Assembly: GCA_903813345.2 (NCBI GenBank)
Contig: CAIIXF020000002.1
Location: forward strand, 15,572,467 to 15,636,466
DNA length: 64,000 nucleotides
DNA from: Owenia fusiformis
Lineage: Eukaryota > Annelida > Polychaeta > Sabellida > Oweniidae
Direction: 5' to 3'
Positions within the stretch are counted from its first letter, which is position 1, and every line of letters begins with the position of its first letter. Of this stretch, positions 45,701 through 60,700 are shown piece after piece. The position numbers were made by a program, and so were the translations under genes. The notes below the pieces were generated by a model. The model had not been told where the DNA came from, ran no database searches, and was given only the letters and a program-made list of their open reading frames with translations.

Positions 45701-48700
45701 TGATCTGATCCTATCATTTCGTAATTTGTATGTGGGGTGTCACCTGTCCAAATGACTAAGACGAATCACCCAAAATTTGTTTACTTTTCCAAGGCGGTTT
45801 TTAAATTGCTACTTTTGTTACTTGACAATCATCAAATAAACTACAATGATGTAATTAACATTATAATGGAACAGTTCAACTTCTTTTTAATGATCTATTT
45901 TTATATTTGTATTTGAAATAAATTGCCTTAAATATTGACTAGATAGATTAGAAAGTTTGACATTGCAAAATACAAGTTCACTATTAAAACATTTAAAGTC
46001 ATTCAAAAGTGGACATTTCTGGCTCCATGGCTATTTTTCAATTGAGCCTATCTTCCAACTGAGCAGTTGTTTTAATCATTTCAAACTGATCATAAAAATG
46101 ATAAGAAATTTTCCTAATTTGTAGGAAATACAAGTGAAAGGTAAAAAATGATATGGTCAGCAGACACAGAATATCATATCCAGATGGAAATGATAAAAAT
46201 ATGAATAAAAGACAACATTGTAGCCTCTTCAATACCATGAACCACAATAATTCTAACTTTTTGATTCTATCTCCTTATTAGGGGTATTAAAACTTGTTAA
46301 TGTATGTTTTCTTTTAAGTTCCACTTTTTTGTCATTTGGAAATAGGTGATTATATTAAACTAAATTGATAAGATGTGTGATTAGATAAATTTATAGATTT
46401 ATATACACACAATTTTCAATTATCTCTTTGTGGACAGAATATTTATTTTACAAATCGGGAAATAACCATGACTTCAATAAGATTTCTAATGTGATACGAC
46501 TGTATGTGTGAAATAGGAGGTCTCCAATGAGATACCTAAAATACTCAGAGATTACTAATAAAATACTTGGAAATAATAATCTGTGAATATATAAAAAAAT
46601 AAGGGATCATTAAATATATAATACATTAGATCTTCAAATACATAATTATTGAATAAATCAACATCTGGTAAACAAGGGAAGCATTGGGACAAGACTTAAA
46701 TAATATGAAGCAAATGGAGTGGTGGATTATACTTTATGTATAATGCATGTACAGTATATCATAGAAACTACTGTATCATTAAGTCTCCTTTCTTGTGGTT
46801 ATCATACATTTATTATCATACATAAATCCTCTTTCATTTACTCAACAGTAGATTTCACATCATTTTTCTCAATAAAACTTCTGATTAAACAAAGCTGTGA
46901 CCTTTCCAGGTATTGATCCAAGAATATTAATATCAGTGATACTTTTCAAAGAACAACATCACTATTATTCAATTACATTGTTCTGTTTTATAATATAAGA
47001 TGCCCCATATGATATATGGAGGACACATTTCTAAAATTGGAGTCATATTTTATTAATTTATATGATTATCAGCTTTAGTGCACTGACATATAACCAATCT
47101 GCCATATATCATAACATTGCATGACATTGCATGACATTACATGACATTGCATTGTGCAGAACCAGTCAATTCACACCTGTATAGAATTATATAAATTATG
47201 TCAATTAATGCATTAGTTAATTAATTATCATAATCAAGCAGCTTTCAATATGTCTGTTTTGCCAACAAAAAGAAAATATATGCAATCAAAGTCAATCAAA
47301 ATGAAGAAAATGATTAAAGTTAGTATTGATAACAGAATGATGAAATCAGGTTTCTGCAAATGTTAAATAGGATAACAGTGTTAAGTCTTCAGTATCATCA
47401 TGCATATTATATTATATTAGTTCTTTTTCACTAGTTGCCAAGTATTTGATTTGATTTTTTCGCTCTATTTTGCATTTTAATTGACCATCCTTGACATGTT
47501 TTAGGTAAAGCAAGTGTTATGCAATGTAAGGTAATGCAATGTAATGCATGTGAATATGTAGTAAATACACCCAAACATAAATATTGTTTTATAACACAGA
47601 CATAAGTATATGAGATAATGAGATATGACTGGAGCTGGGATTATAATGTGAGGAGTTTTCCTTGTTTTTATCCCCAATGGAGATGACTGTCACCAAATAC
47701 TTGATCTGATTATTATTACGTATAATGACATGATCTAAATATACCAAACAGCTGGTTTAAACGCACCTCCCTTAGCAAGTTGTATAAAACATAAATTCTA
47801 AGTTGATTTCATGTATATTGATATTTGCTAGGTTGTTTTACTAAATGTTGCCCATTGTGCTACTCTACCATAGACAGTTACTATACATATTTATATTGAT
47901 AACAATCACTGAGTAAAATGCTATCTAACAATAGTAAGACATTAGTTTGATAATAAAAATTAATTCCCGAATCTCTCTACTATAATGCAATTAAGAAGAT
48001 ACTGGGAGATAATGGATTGATGGTATAATCTAACTGTGCCAAATGATTCAAATGATTGGACAAAAACTTGAAAACCTGCTTTTCTGAGTGTAAATTAACT
48101 GTCATTGGTGAATGTTTTCGTTACTTACAATATTTACAAGTACAGTAAATATCTATGATTGCAAAAATGTTCCTTATCAAGTACAGAATCAAAAATGGAT
48201 GAAATGTCTACCCATATTTTCCAATTTAAGAACATTTAATTTCTTTGTTCATGATTTGGTACATTACATCTCTTGAATTGGATTCAAAGATATTTGCACC
48301 TCAAATTCGTAAAGCCAATGCCAAAACAGACAGCAGATTTTAAAGTGTCGGTTTATGAGTTATTTGTAGGCTTCTTATTGCTGAACCTTCTTAGAAGGTT
48401 TCATGCCTCAGAAAAATTTTTTGAAACTAATCTGAAATTTATAACTCCCTTCCCCTCATTATTAAACTATTAGCAATAAAATTAGACTTTTATGACATAT
48501 TATTTCACGATTTTCATTCACCTGATATTTCCTTGACAAATTAATTCAATTTTTTATTTCCCAGATTTTTGATACAAAAGTAAATGAAACACCAAATTCA
48601 GAAGTATGTCAGAGAGGAGGTAAGATCAACCATGAACATCAAAGGTTTTCAAAGCTTTGTCTTTGATATAAGACACCCATGGAATAGCATATTTACAACG

Positions 48701-51700
48701 TTTAATTTCAATGTATAACACCATAATAACACTTTCAAGAATGGGGAAAGTGCATGTCAAATTCAATGCTATATTTACAAGTTTTATTGTATAATAGAGC
48801 ACTAAGACACGATCCTTGCACAACACCATCATTAACCACACACTGACTCTTGAGATACATTCATTTATAAACCTAACTGTTCTCAGTTTTTGGTATTATT
48901 CAAAAACTTACATAACCACATGAACTATGTTTCATTTATCAATGATTATGTATGTTCCATACCAGAAATTGGGCACTTCATATATCAAAGGCTTTAAGTT
49001 TGCCATTAACAGGTGTGTCAGAAGTTGTAATTAAGATAAGAACATTGCATATTATATTAAACTCTAGTGGTAAGGTTTAAAGTTGCATTTCAAAGTCAAT
49101 AGTACATTTCATTCATTGAAATAAATGTTTTATCATTTCAGATTGGCCACATTTGCTGCTCAAATAACCCAGATCTCAATACATCAACAATTTCAAAAGT
49201 TACTTGAGTTGAGCATATTCAAACTTAATGTACTAGAATGTGACAAATTTCTCACTAAAATGGAAATACCATCCCAAAACAATATGCTCAAATTCCTATC
49301 TATAGCTTCTTATAAATTGAATGAATGTTTTCAAACAGAGCGAAGGTACATTAAAATGCAGTATAAACATGAGCATTTGCCAAACAAAGACCCGACAAAG
49401 AGTATGTTCAGCAAAATTTGTTATTAAACTTTGGGCAAAATATTAATCCTCCGTCCAACGGCCTGGAACCATTCAAGTATCCATCGGATTTTATCATATG
49501 TTTCTACTGGAATAACATTTTCTTTGGTTGTATTGTAACACTAGGGAACCTTTGTTAAAGGGTGGTAGAAATTAGAGAGAGTACTTGAAGAATGTGAAAG
49601 GTGTCAACATTTCAATGTGGGGCACACCAGGTGTACTGTAAACCCCTCAAAATAGCAAAAATATTAAAACCTTGTGGACTGTTCAGTGATTTGTATTTAT
49701 AAACCTTGTAACTTTAAATGAAATCATCTAATTGCTATGATGTTAGAGTAATGACATAACAAGATAGATGACTTGTCACTAAAGGTATAAAATAACCTAA
49801 TGAAAATGAAAAGAAGATTTATGATGTATTGGAAATGAAATCACAACAGTTCTTGTCATAGCATGGTTATCTAATAAAATAAAACAACATGGTCTGAAAG
49901 ATATACCATGCAAGGTGAAAGTGGAAATTCTATGAAATAATCTAAAATCTAATAAAAATGAAAAAAAAAGATTCATGACATGGGGAAACGAAATCACAAC
50001 AGTTCTTGTCATAGCATGGTTATCTATTAAAATAAAACAACATGATCAGAAAAATATACCATGCAAGGTGAGAGGTTACTCTGAACAAATCATGAGGGAG
50101 AGATGTCACTAGGCAGATGGGAAGGAAGGTTCAAGAAACTTGATCATAAATTAGTTCCAATCTTGCAATATCGTATTAGTTTAAACCATTCTAAAGGAAT
50201 TAAGTAATCTCATGACATTATTGCGACTTCTTTGTAAGCTTGAATAGCATCTAGAATGAATTGTGTAAGACCTGATGCAATATATAAAGGTTATTCTCAC
50301 GTTGTATGCTACAGCACAAAAGCTACTGCGTTACTGGGGGTATTATAGTGTAACAAATATGACAATAATTTGAAATTCATTAGCTCCACTTATTGATAAT
50401 ATGATATAACTAAATGGAATAATTTCTACTGTTAGTTTAATGTTAACATGTTTTAGACATTTATGAAAACATTATTATGTGCAATTTGCTTAACATTTCC
50501 ATGTGAATATGTAACCCAGAACAGGTTGCGGTTTCAACTCCTTTAAAAACTGAAATCGGGAACTCAGTTGTGCTAAAATTACACATGCAATTTAAAACAG
50601 TGAATGCAACTGTGATAATGTCTTAACTGTAAGAAAACCCCAACTCCATGTTGTGATGGGAACCCATAAATGAAAAATAAATATGTATTATATTATGTCA
50701 TTTGTAAAATGAAAAGTTGAAATATATATACATTATATAGACCATGGAATAAAGTAAATAAAAACTCAACACTTCCAATTTATTAATTTTTGGTTTTCAT
50801 CAATGTTTTCAGAGAAACATGGTTATCAATTAAGGCAAGGCAGATATATTTTAAGCACATCAGGGTATGACAGCGTGTTGTCTCTAATTCAAACTGGGCT
50901 ACAATATCGTCTATTTTGTCATCAAACTACCACATACTGGTTAAAGTAGTTAATATCCAAATAACACTATCTGTTAATATAATATATTAACACAATGCTT
51001 ATGTAACCCACTTGAAAATGTCACATTTCATTTTTCCACCTTTTCAACCATTCGTGCGATTTTGTTGTGTGGCTCCTGTATTTTTCAATTTATTTTGCAA
51101 TGATATCACCATCAATATTTATCAGATAAACAAAGGTGTGAATTAAATTATAATCAAGCCTTTTCTTTCATAAAGTGTTCACAATCTTAAATGATTTCTC
51201 ATATCAAAAACAAGCAGCTGGGTATGTTTGTCAATTAAAATAATCTCCAAAGTTATCCCATGATTGTTGACACTTCTATTGTTTATTTGTTCAACTAATG
51301 TATTATTACAGCATTCTTTGTTATCTTTTTCACATTTTGTTGTATTTATTTTGTATATATAATATCAGCCATCTTTTACCAATTCCAAATAAGGTGTTGA
51401 GATGAGTATCCCTCGAGGTGAAATATAATGTTGATGGGCTGGTGAAGACTGAATGGGAAAATATGGTCTAAGGCAAAGTGTTAAAATCTCATTTATATCA
51501 AGAGTGTGCAGGAGACAGTGCCATAATAGGATTGAATAATATTTAAATGTTACCACGGTGCCTCTGATGAATAAAAGCAAAATGAAATTGACTGCCCCCA
51601 AGGGAAATGTATTTCATATGAATCTTATGTTGCAGGTTATCCAATAATATTACAGTTTAAATTGTTAGATTGTGTAATACTTCTAGGTAGTGTAGTTTAT

Positions 51701-54700
51701 AATATGGATATCATTCTATGAAAGTATGAATATAGGCATCATCAGAACATATAAAGAGCAGTTGATGAATCCATAAATACATACAACATATAAATGTTGT
51801 CCATTAAAAACTTAGCTAGAGTAAATTATAAACGATTCTTGGCAAAATTTAAAATGTCAAAGGCTTGTATATAATGTCCCCAAGGATGTTGAGATTATAA
51901 GATTTGGATCTGAATCATAATTCTATTGTAAATTTTCAATTTCTGGAGCTTTGCCACATCATCTCAATCAATATTTATAAATCTCATTTTTTCTTTCTAA
52001 AGTGATTGATAAGCTCTTTAATATAAAAGATTCCTGATATTTAAATTCTGAAAGCCAAAGGTTTAAATGTCCCTTGTGGAATATTTAAATTCCATGAAAA
52101 ATAAATGTCAGATTCTACATTTTGAAATATTAATTTCAAGTTGGGTTTATTAAATGAATATATAAATATATTTTTTTGTTCTTAAAGGACAACTGAAATA
52201 GCTTTTCTCAACTTGCAGCTACAAAAATGCGGTTTTCTCCATTGTAAGCCCAACGTAGAGTTCTTGCGATAGCCATTATAAAATAAGTGTTAGATAACTG
52301 CTAACGGTCATTAATAAAGAAATAAAACTAACTGATCAATCAAATTGGCCCCCACGTGATAAGTAACGTCATATACAAAATATAGCTTTGGTTTGTTGGT
52401 TCCTTAGTAATCACAACGTCACGGCAACCATAGGATTGTAGTGTAAACCAAAACAAAACATTTTGGCATTATGACGTTATGGGCCACGTGGGGACCAGTG
52501 AGAGATCACGTGGGGGCCAATAACGTCACAACCAATTCGAATATTGCTTATTAAGCAGCTATAACGATCGTTAGAGTGAAATAGTTTTCGCACTACTGAT
52601 GAGAAAACATGTCCAAATACATTTATCAAAAAATTATATTGATTCCTGTAGGTTAAAGATACCATTTCATATCTGCTTTAAATATCAGAAAAGCTTTGCT
52701 TTCTAATGCTTAGTGTAAGATCAACCCAATTTTGATATATGTTTTGAATAGGCTGACGGAGTTAAAATATTAATCACTTATAATCTACGACTATATTGAA
52801 AAATCACCAGCATGTATTGAAAAATCAAAGAAACACCTGAACACAAAGAAATATTTAACTAGAAGGCTCTCGAAGATGCTCTAGAATAAGCTCTATCTAT
52901 AAGCCATTAAGAAATGTGAAACAAACACAACATAAGTGACACGGTCAATACATTCTATGACACGTCCCACTGCAGTATATCACCCAGATATATCACATTT
53001 ACAACTCAATAAAACATTAACATGGAAAATCTGCTTGTAACTAGTTTTATACATCCATAATGACAGACTATGCATGTGAGGATGGACATTTTACCCATGA
53101 TCCAGTCATGAATTCTCACCCATAAATCTCCCCATAGTGTCATGTGACAGCCCTATCATACGGGTATAATAGTTCAGAAAGTGATAATTATATGGCAGTA
53201 TATGAGAAAATTACCAATTGTTAGAATGTTTTACAAATCAGGGTCATGAAGTTATAATCGAAATATGATCAGTTTCTAAAAATTTTGAATTCGGCAGAAC
53301 GTCGCTTGCTGGGCTATTCAGCTCAAAATAATGTAGATTGTTGGTCACGATTTTCTGAATGCTGTACATAGATCATATTTTCTTCCATTTCTTTATTGAA
53401 AATAGAATGATTATCATTGTATTTTAACTGACCTTCAGATTTTTCACTATTTTTACTCTGATCCAGCTATGCCACCTTGTCTACAGTCTCATAAATTATG
53501 AATACGAAGTAACTTGAGATGAAAGACTTTGTCAATATCTCAGTTAATATAGCATGTTACCTTGTCTCTAATCACATGTCAGATTTTGAAAGAAATGGTT
53601 GAAGAGCCAGCCCTTGTTGGACTCCACATGCCAATATTTGTCAAAATATGACAGAAAATGAACAGAAACTTTAGGCACTTTACAATATGTAAAGAAATTC
53701 ATTCTGAGAAATTCATTCTGATCAAGGACTTACTATGGATGTCCACCAAACATAATAATTCCACTTTAGATTTGACTGACCAAACTTTTCTGAGAGAAAA
53801 GATACCAAAAACATTCAATTAAGCAGTTGTGTTAATAGGAAACATTTAACCTTTATTTATTCAAACAGAAATTAACCAACTAAATACCTGTCAAAACGAT
53901 TTCAGTCAAAAATGGAAAAAGTGTTTTCATAAAGTACCATTTAACAGGAGAATAATAAAAGACTTCATTTAATTGCTGTAATTCTGCCTTACTATTCAAC
54001 CCAACACAAAAACATAACTCTGATAAGAATTATTAAACTTAAATGTCAAATCCAGACAAAGCTTGTCAATTTTTATACAGTTAGGGCAAAAATGAGGGCC
54101 CGAATTGGCTGTCAGACCACAAACTATAGCCACCTGTACGTTTCACAGGACATTAGACCAAATTAAAGAGACCTAAGGCAGGGGATAGTCCAATGCCACC
54201 CATTTTGGTAGAAATCCTTGCTTTTAATTTCTAAAGTAAAATATTATCCCTGCCATTGGGACTTCAGACCCCTGGTCAAGCTTTACCATACAATAGTTTT
54301 ACAATACTCTGTTAATGACAATTTCTGTGAGTGAATGATACAAATTGTGAAAATTGGAGACATTGTATTGATGTTCTGACAACACCTCTACAGTTGTAAT
54401 TAACACCTTTCTAAGCTCAAACTTCCAATTGTCTCCTACATAGGACTAGATTACCTGACAGAGGACCATTTACACAGACTGGGGTCAGATCTATATGTTG
54501 AACTTGCTAATTAAGGACCATAATTACTGTCTAACATGGAACATGGACAAACCATACCATGTTCCAACAATAGCCAGTGTTCATAATAAATAGCTAATTC
54601 TTAACTTGACAAATTAATGTGAAAGTCAAATTAAATCACGGCACCACAAAAATCGTTAATGTCCAAGGAAGTCAGTATTCACATACTGTAGTTTAGGTTT

Positions 54701-57700
54701 ACTTAATTAATCTTTTTATAGGCCTAATATAAGAAGACAAGAAAATAGAAAAATCTCTTTAATTTTGAGATTAATTTGTTCGACAACAGGTGAAATATTT
54801 ATAATTATATAATTCTAAATTCTTACATACAGAATTGAAAATGTACAAAGTCGGTAAAATAAACACATTTCAAAAACAATCAAATCAAACTGCACAATCT
54901 AATTGCACATTTATAATATTTATATAAATGGACTTAATTGAACACCTGGACTACCAATGGGGAATACTCAAATTTTCTCAAAATGAAAAAAAATTAAACC
55001 CAGAAATTAAACAAAGTAGCTTTTCGTCACAAAATGAATGAACAAATGATTTTGAAAAGGGAATCTAGTAATAATTCCAAGATGTGCTTTTTGATAAATG
55101 AAAGTATAGCAGATAATGACAGACTTTTTGAAGCTAAAACTAAATGAGCGTTAAACAAATGAAAGTATATTAATTAATATTGACAAAGTTAATGATAATC
55201 TCTTGAATAAAGTTTGTAATTTTATGATAAAGTGCACTATAAACTTGTGCACAGCTGGGGAAGGTGGGGTGACAGAGAGGTATTCAGTTCCAATTAAACA
55301 TATATGATAAAATAGAAATGAGATTATTCCACGAGTCTGGTCTCATAGACCATTAGATAATTGATAACCCTGGGAAAATTCTTCTTATGATCATCTTCAT
55401 AATATTATGCAAAAAATTATATGAGTCAACTCTTGACTGTTTTGAATCTGTTGCAACTTAAACTTGTCTTCAAAATAGGCTAAAAAGTACACACTGTATA
55501 TTTATTGGGGAGTGGTAATATTGAATGGTTATAAATTTGGGATAAAATCAAATCACAATATTCAAAATTAATTTGTAATTCATTTCGATATATGATTGCA
55601 CAGGATATGATGTTTGTCAGAGAAATCCCTTAAGAAAATAGTCCAAGGATGCCCTAAGTCGGCTCTAATGCCAAAACAAATAGTTCCAAATACAGTGGAA
55701 TTTCTGCAAATATTTCTCTATGGTCAAAACAAATACAGGAGTTAGATTGTCATTATGAGCACACAAAATATGAATTCTATAAAAGTGATGGTGGACATTT
55801 TTTCTAACTAACAGACTTTCCAAATCTAACCCTGGTCTGGAGTGAATTGCAATAACAATTTCCTTTTATTTAAAGATCATAAAAATGAACATATGCATTT
55901 ATTACAATATTTTTTTCTCATAAAATAAAAAGAACTAAAAATGGCAGTATTATATATGTGCCTCCATGTACATATTTGATAAATCTTCAATACTGAACTG
56001 GGCATCTTTGGGTCACCTTTAAAGGTTAATGCAGGATTTATCATTCAAACACTGTCTTTTTTGACAGGGATATATAGAGTCTTATTGATTCTCTATGTCA
56101 CATTCTTTTAATGATCCTTTGAGCATTATTGCAAAAAACACTTTGAGATTCAAATCACTGCCAATTATGTCAATCAAAGTCGCAGGTTTCTCACCCGAGA
56201 CTAAAGACAATATTGAGGAACACTTTATTCCTGATGCGTCTTCCAGAGGCTATGAATTTATTGGCCTATTGCGGAATTCATCACAACTTTTATTGCTTTT
56301 CTTTCAGAACTGGTGTCCCATTGAGCTATTAAGACATCTAAGGGCTTAATGACGGTGTCAGTGAATCCAATGATGTGGATTTCGGTGGGTGCAATTGACG
56401 GAACAAACAAACCAGTTGAACTGTATTTAATAATGTCAAGTTCTTCTATTTAGAATCCTGTTAGAAAAAGATGAAAACTCAGCAAGACACTCAAACTCAT
56501 TAAAATGAATCTTGGTGAAAAGATTTAGTTCATTGAGGAGTATATTACTTTATGTTGGTGAAATCAGTTGTAAAACAGAATGGCCCTCAGACAAAAGTTA
56601 AGTGTAGAAAGTGTGAAATGTGGAATGAATGCCGTTGTGTGTCTGATCAGATCGTCTGCTCAATGGCGGCCATTTTACAGCAGACTGTGTACTTGAGCAG
56701 ACGGACACAAACCCCCCAGGAAAATTTACAATACAAATGTATGTTGTTATCAAAAAGAAGGTTAATTCATAAGTTTCAATTTTAGACAGCAGTTTATATG
56801 AAATAGTACAGTAACAAAAGAGGGTCCTTTAAAACTAAAATTATTCCAGTTTGTTAAACAGGTAAAATCCCCTGAATTACTTCAAGTATTATGAATGCAG
56901 AGAAAAAACATGTGACTCAATTAGAATTTACGCGTTTTTGATTTGATTTAATTTTCATTGAAGATATTTTCAAAGAATCCGACAATTGAATTTCACGCTG
57001 AAATGCTTCATTAAAAAATTTAATTTAGTATAAAGGAATAAAAAACAGATTGATTTTACAAGAATTTTGTATTTCAATGTGAAGAGTACTTGACGAGTAA
57101 ATCCTCACTTTTCTTGTGCTAAACATCTTTGAAATTGTGATTTGTGATTTTCAAGTGGTCCAAGTGGGAAGGTAGAATTATGGTGAAGTGTTATGCCCTA
57201 AGAAAATAGTTATTTTGTACAAGATGTTGATTCCACTCATTAACAATAAGAAATATGTTCTGATGTATTTCAATCATCTGCTATCCGTTAACATGACAAA
57301 CCCAATGGACCATGAAATGAAATTGTCAATTTTGATAAAGACGGAAGCATAACCATCGAACATTCAATCATTTCGACTCCCATAATAGTTGGAATTTCAT
57401 ATTATTTCAAATTACTCTTCTAAGAAATTCCCCATATGCATGTACCACGCTGAAAACATCATGGTGGAATTTTCTCAGATGAAGCTATATTGAGAAATTT
57501 CGCAATGATAAGATATTAATGAAAAGAAGCCATATATACAATTTGACACGACTCTTTAAATTGATAATTCATCATTTACAATCTTGGAATATTGAGTTTT
57601 GAGTTCTTCAACCTGAAGATTTTGAACAGGATTGAAATATTTGAACTTGTTCGTTACATCACTAGTAATAATATCAAAAGGCTAATCCCATTTCTCCATA

Positions 57701-60700
57701 CCTTAATCCAACTCTCAAAAACCAGTAGACGGAAGTTCTTAAATATTAAGAATAACATTGGTTTATCAGGATATGGCTTCACATTAGATTATAACAGTAC
57801 AGATCAAGAATTTAGAATTAATATTTACTGAAAAGGCATCGGAAACAGAGTCCTGTGTGGTTTTTAAATCTCATATGTTTCGTTTAAATTACAATGCATT
57901 CTACAAGAGTGGATAAATCCTCCATTGATACGTAACTGTTGATATAAGATTTGGCCATTGATACCAATTCCACTTCTAATGAGTTTCATTTGAAAATATT
58001 GTTATTACCCAGTGAAACAACAGGAGCCTTTGAAAGATACCATAATCTGAATTTAGCTGTTTAATGCAATTCTACCGGCATTCATAAATTGGAAATTTTC
58101 AGATTTATCCAGCATGCACAATAGTGGATTAATGCCATAGCTTCTATAATTGAAATGGCTCTGCAAATATGTACTTGGGTATATAGGAAATTGTATCGAA
58201 TACTGAAATAACAAAATTATAGGGACAAATTGGTTTCATGGTGGCTTAAGAGATTACCTTGATATTACCAAGAAGATAGCAAAATATTCAATTGATTCCT
58301 ATTCCAACATTATAACAGCTTTCCAATCTACAACACTATATTCATAGGTTCAATTCCCCTCAATGAATGACCCAAAATGACAGATTGATTTATGATTTAA
58401 ATTGATCATTTAAAATAAGATACATGTATTTTCAAGACGATTATAAGAATGACAAGATTATTTTGATTTTTCACGAATGTTTCGTGACTGACAGAATAAC
58501 CCATAACAAGCCTTGACATTTTAAAAAGGTTCGTTTCCTGAAGTCTTTGAAATCAAACTCCAAATCTTTACCTTCCTACACTCAATAGCGGGAGATTTGT
58601 GATTTCATACGAATCAATCCTAAAAACAAATTAGATCTATTCAACTCCCTGTACATGCATACACCTGAGTTAGTCTTAAGCTTGAAAGCACTTTGTTAAA
58701 ATAGAGTAGATTTATATATGAAGTCACAGTCAAGTCAGAACCTTTGATCATGAGTATTTAAATAAAGACATGATTTTCATTTTAAGCACAACAGTTCTTG
58801 TAAAGATTTGTTTTTAATTCACACTTCCACTAAAGATTCCTGAGCTTCTACCGCAAAGACCCAAAATACTGAAACAAGGCATTCTCATAAACATATTTGA
58901 CCATATAAAAAGCAAGTTGAACCAAGCTATAATGAAAAGATTTGATGAAATACTGCAAATGGTCATTAATGTTTCATATTTCTTGGAATATGTCAAAGGG
59001 AGTGCCTTCAAGGCAAAATATTATTAAGACATATATTACAAGGCAATGTTTGTGTATAAGTTTACATGTGAATTTAGACAACATCCATTCCCCTGGGCGA
59101 GGCAGGTTTTTACATAATACATCACTGTCAATCCCTCAGGTACCTATTGGAGATCTCAATATCTTAAATACCTAAAATATATTCATGGACTTCATGCAAA
59201 TAATCAGCATCACTCATTGGGATATCGATCAACCTGAAATGATGTTTCCACTTCAAATACATACTTTTGTAGATTTTCTGAAGAATTTCGCTGAAATACA
59301 ATTTATCAAAAGCTGTATCTTGTTTGAAATTATACAAACACATCTATTCATATTTTCAATAAAATAAGGTGTTCTTACCATTTTCTTGTCATGGCTTAGA
59401 CTAGTTCCATTCATGCCTGTCATGGTAGAATTCGGGGTCTCTGTCTCAAGACTGAAACTTGTATTTTTCCCATCTGCTGGTCCCCTGGAGTCAATAACTG
59501 GCTTCCCATTTGTAGGAGATCCATTCGGGCTCCCTTTACCAACTCCCCCAGCAAGTTTCTTCTTATCATCAGCCTTGTCGTTCTGAAGACGCACATTGTA
59601 GCGACGTCCTTTAGGTTTGCTTCGTCGCCTCATTCTGAATATTGCGATGATGAGGATGACTGAGAGGATGATTGTTGCAGCGGCAAGACAGATGACAATG
59701 ATGATATTCTGCTGTGAGAGACCCATGGCTTGTTTCTTTGTTCCAGTGGCAGGGGAACCGTACCCAATAAATGTTGTAGAGTCGGATATGATCACAGATA
59801 AATGACTTCGGGATTTTTTCTGATCTGGGCCATGATCAGCGACCATGATCTTCAATTTATGGCTGGTTTCATCGGAAGTGGAGAGATCCTCTTGAAGGTA
59901 GATGTCGCCTGTCTGTGTGTCTATACGGAACAAACCCTCCCTGTCCCCATCCAGGAAGAGAAAGGTCATCTTGGCATTGTTCCCAAAGTCTCGGTCTTCT
60001 GCCTCTACTGTAGTGATGAGGTTTCCTACTGGAGTGGATGGGTTGATATACACTGTGTTGTTGTATGCGGATGGGAATGTGATGATAGGAGGATTGTCAT
60101 TAATGTCAAGTATGGATACAATCACGGATGCAGATCCACTTTGCTGTGGTGACCCCTGGTCATATGCCATTATCAGAAAATGGAACATACTTTTGCGCTC
60201 TCTGTCAATCACTTTTGAGGTTGTGATTCTGCCAGTTTCTGCATTGATTTTAAAATGTTTAGCGTCAGTGCTCTGATCAAGGGCATAACGGAACTTGGCA
60301 TTGTCACCAAAATCAGCATCAAAGGCACTTACTGAGCCAACAAATGTGTCAACATCTTCACCCTCAGTCACATTGAACGGATAGGTATTCTGGAAAAATA
60401 TTGGGGGCTCATCATTGAGGTCAAGAATGCGAAGGGTGACATATGTGATGGCGCTTCTTGGAGGGACACCCTTGTCTGAGGCAATCACACGGAACTGAAT
60501 TCTGTCAGTGGTTTCACGATTAAACTTCACGTTGGCATATATTTTACCATTATCAGCATTAATCCTGAAAAGCTCACCAGCATCAGAATGGAGTTTGTAT
60601 TCAATTTTTCCATTGTCCAAAATGTCATCATCGTGGGCAGTTACTTGGATTATGTAGGCCCCCATTCTGTTGTTTTCAACAATATTTGCAGATATAGATG

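Larger units (their letters stand above)
42210..59378 (-). other. 17.2-kb protocadherin intron
   Basis: AT-rich throughout, with short open frames only and no recognisable domain. Listed repeats inside it: a TGACATTGCA tandem near 47110-47156, a 153-bp duplication at 49801-50080 and an inverted-repeat element at 52183-52681. It contains far fewer recognisable TIR transposons than the 5-32 kb part of the window. Confidence 0.6.

Noticed and set aside
49125-49427. 100-aa plus-strand open frame in the protocadherin intron
   Set aside because: No motif, no splice or promoter context, composition like the surrounding AT-rich intron.
56095-57831. Plus-strand open frames of 77-84 aa in the same intron
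   Set aside because: No recognisable domain or conserved motif; length expected by chance.
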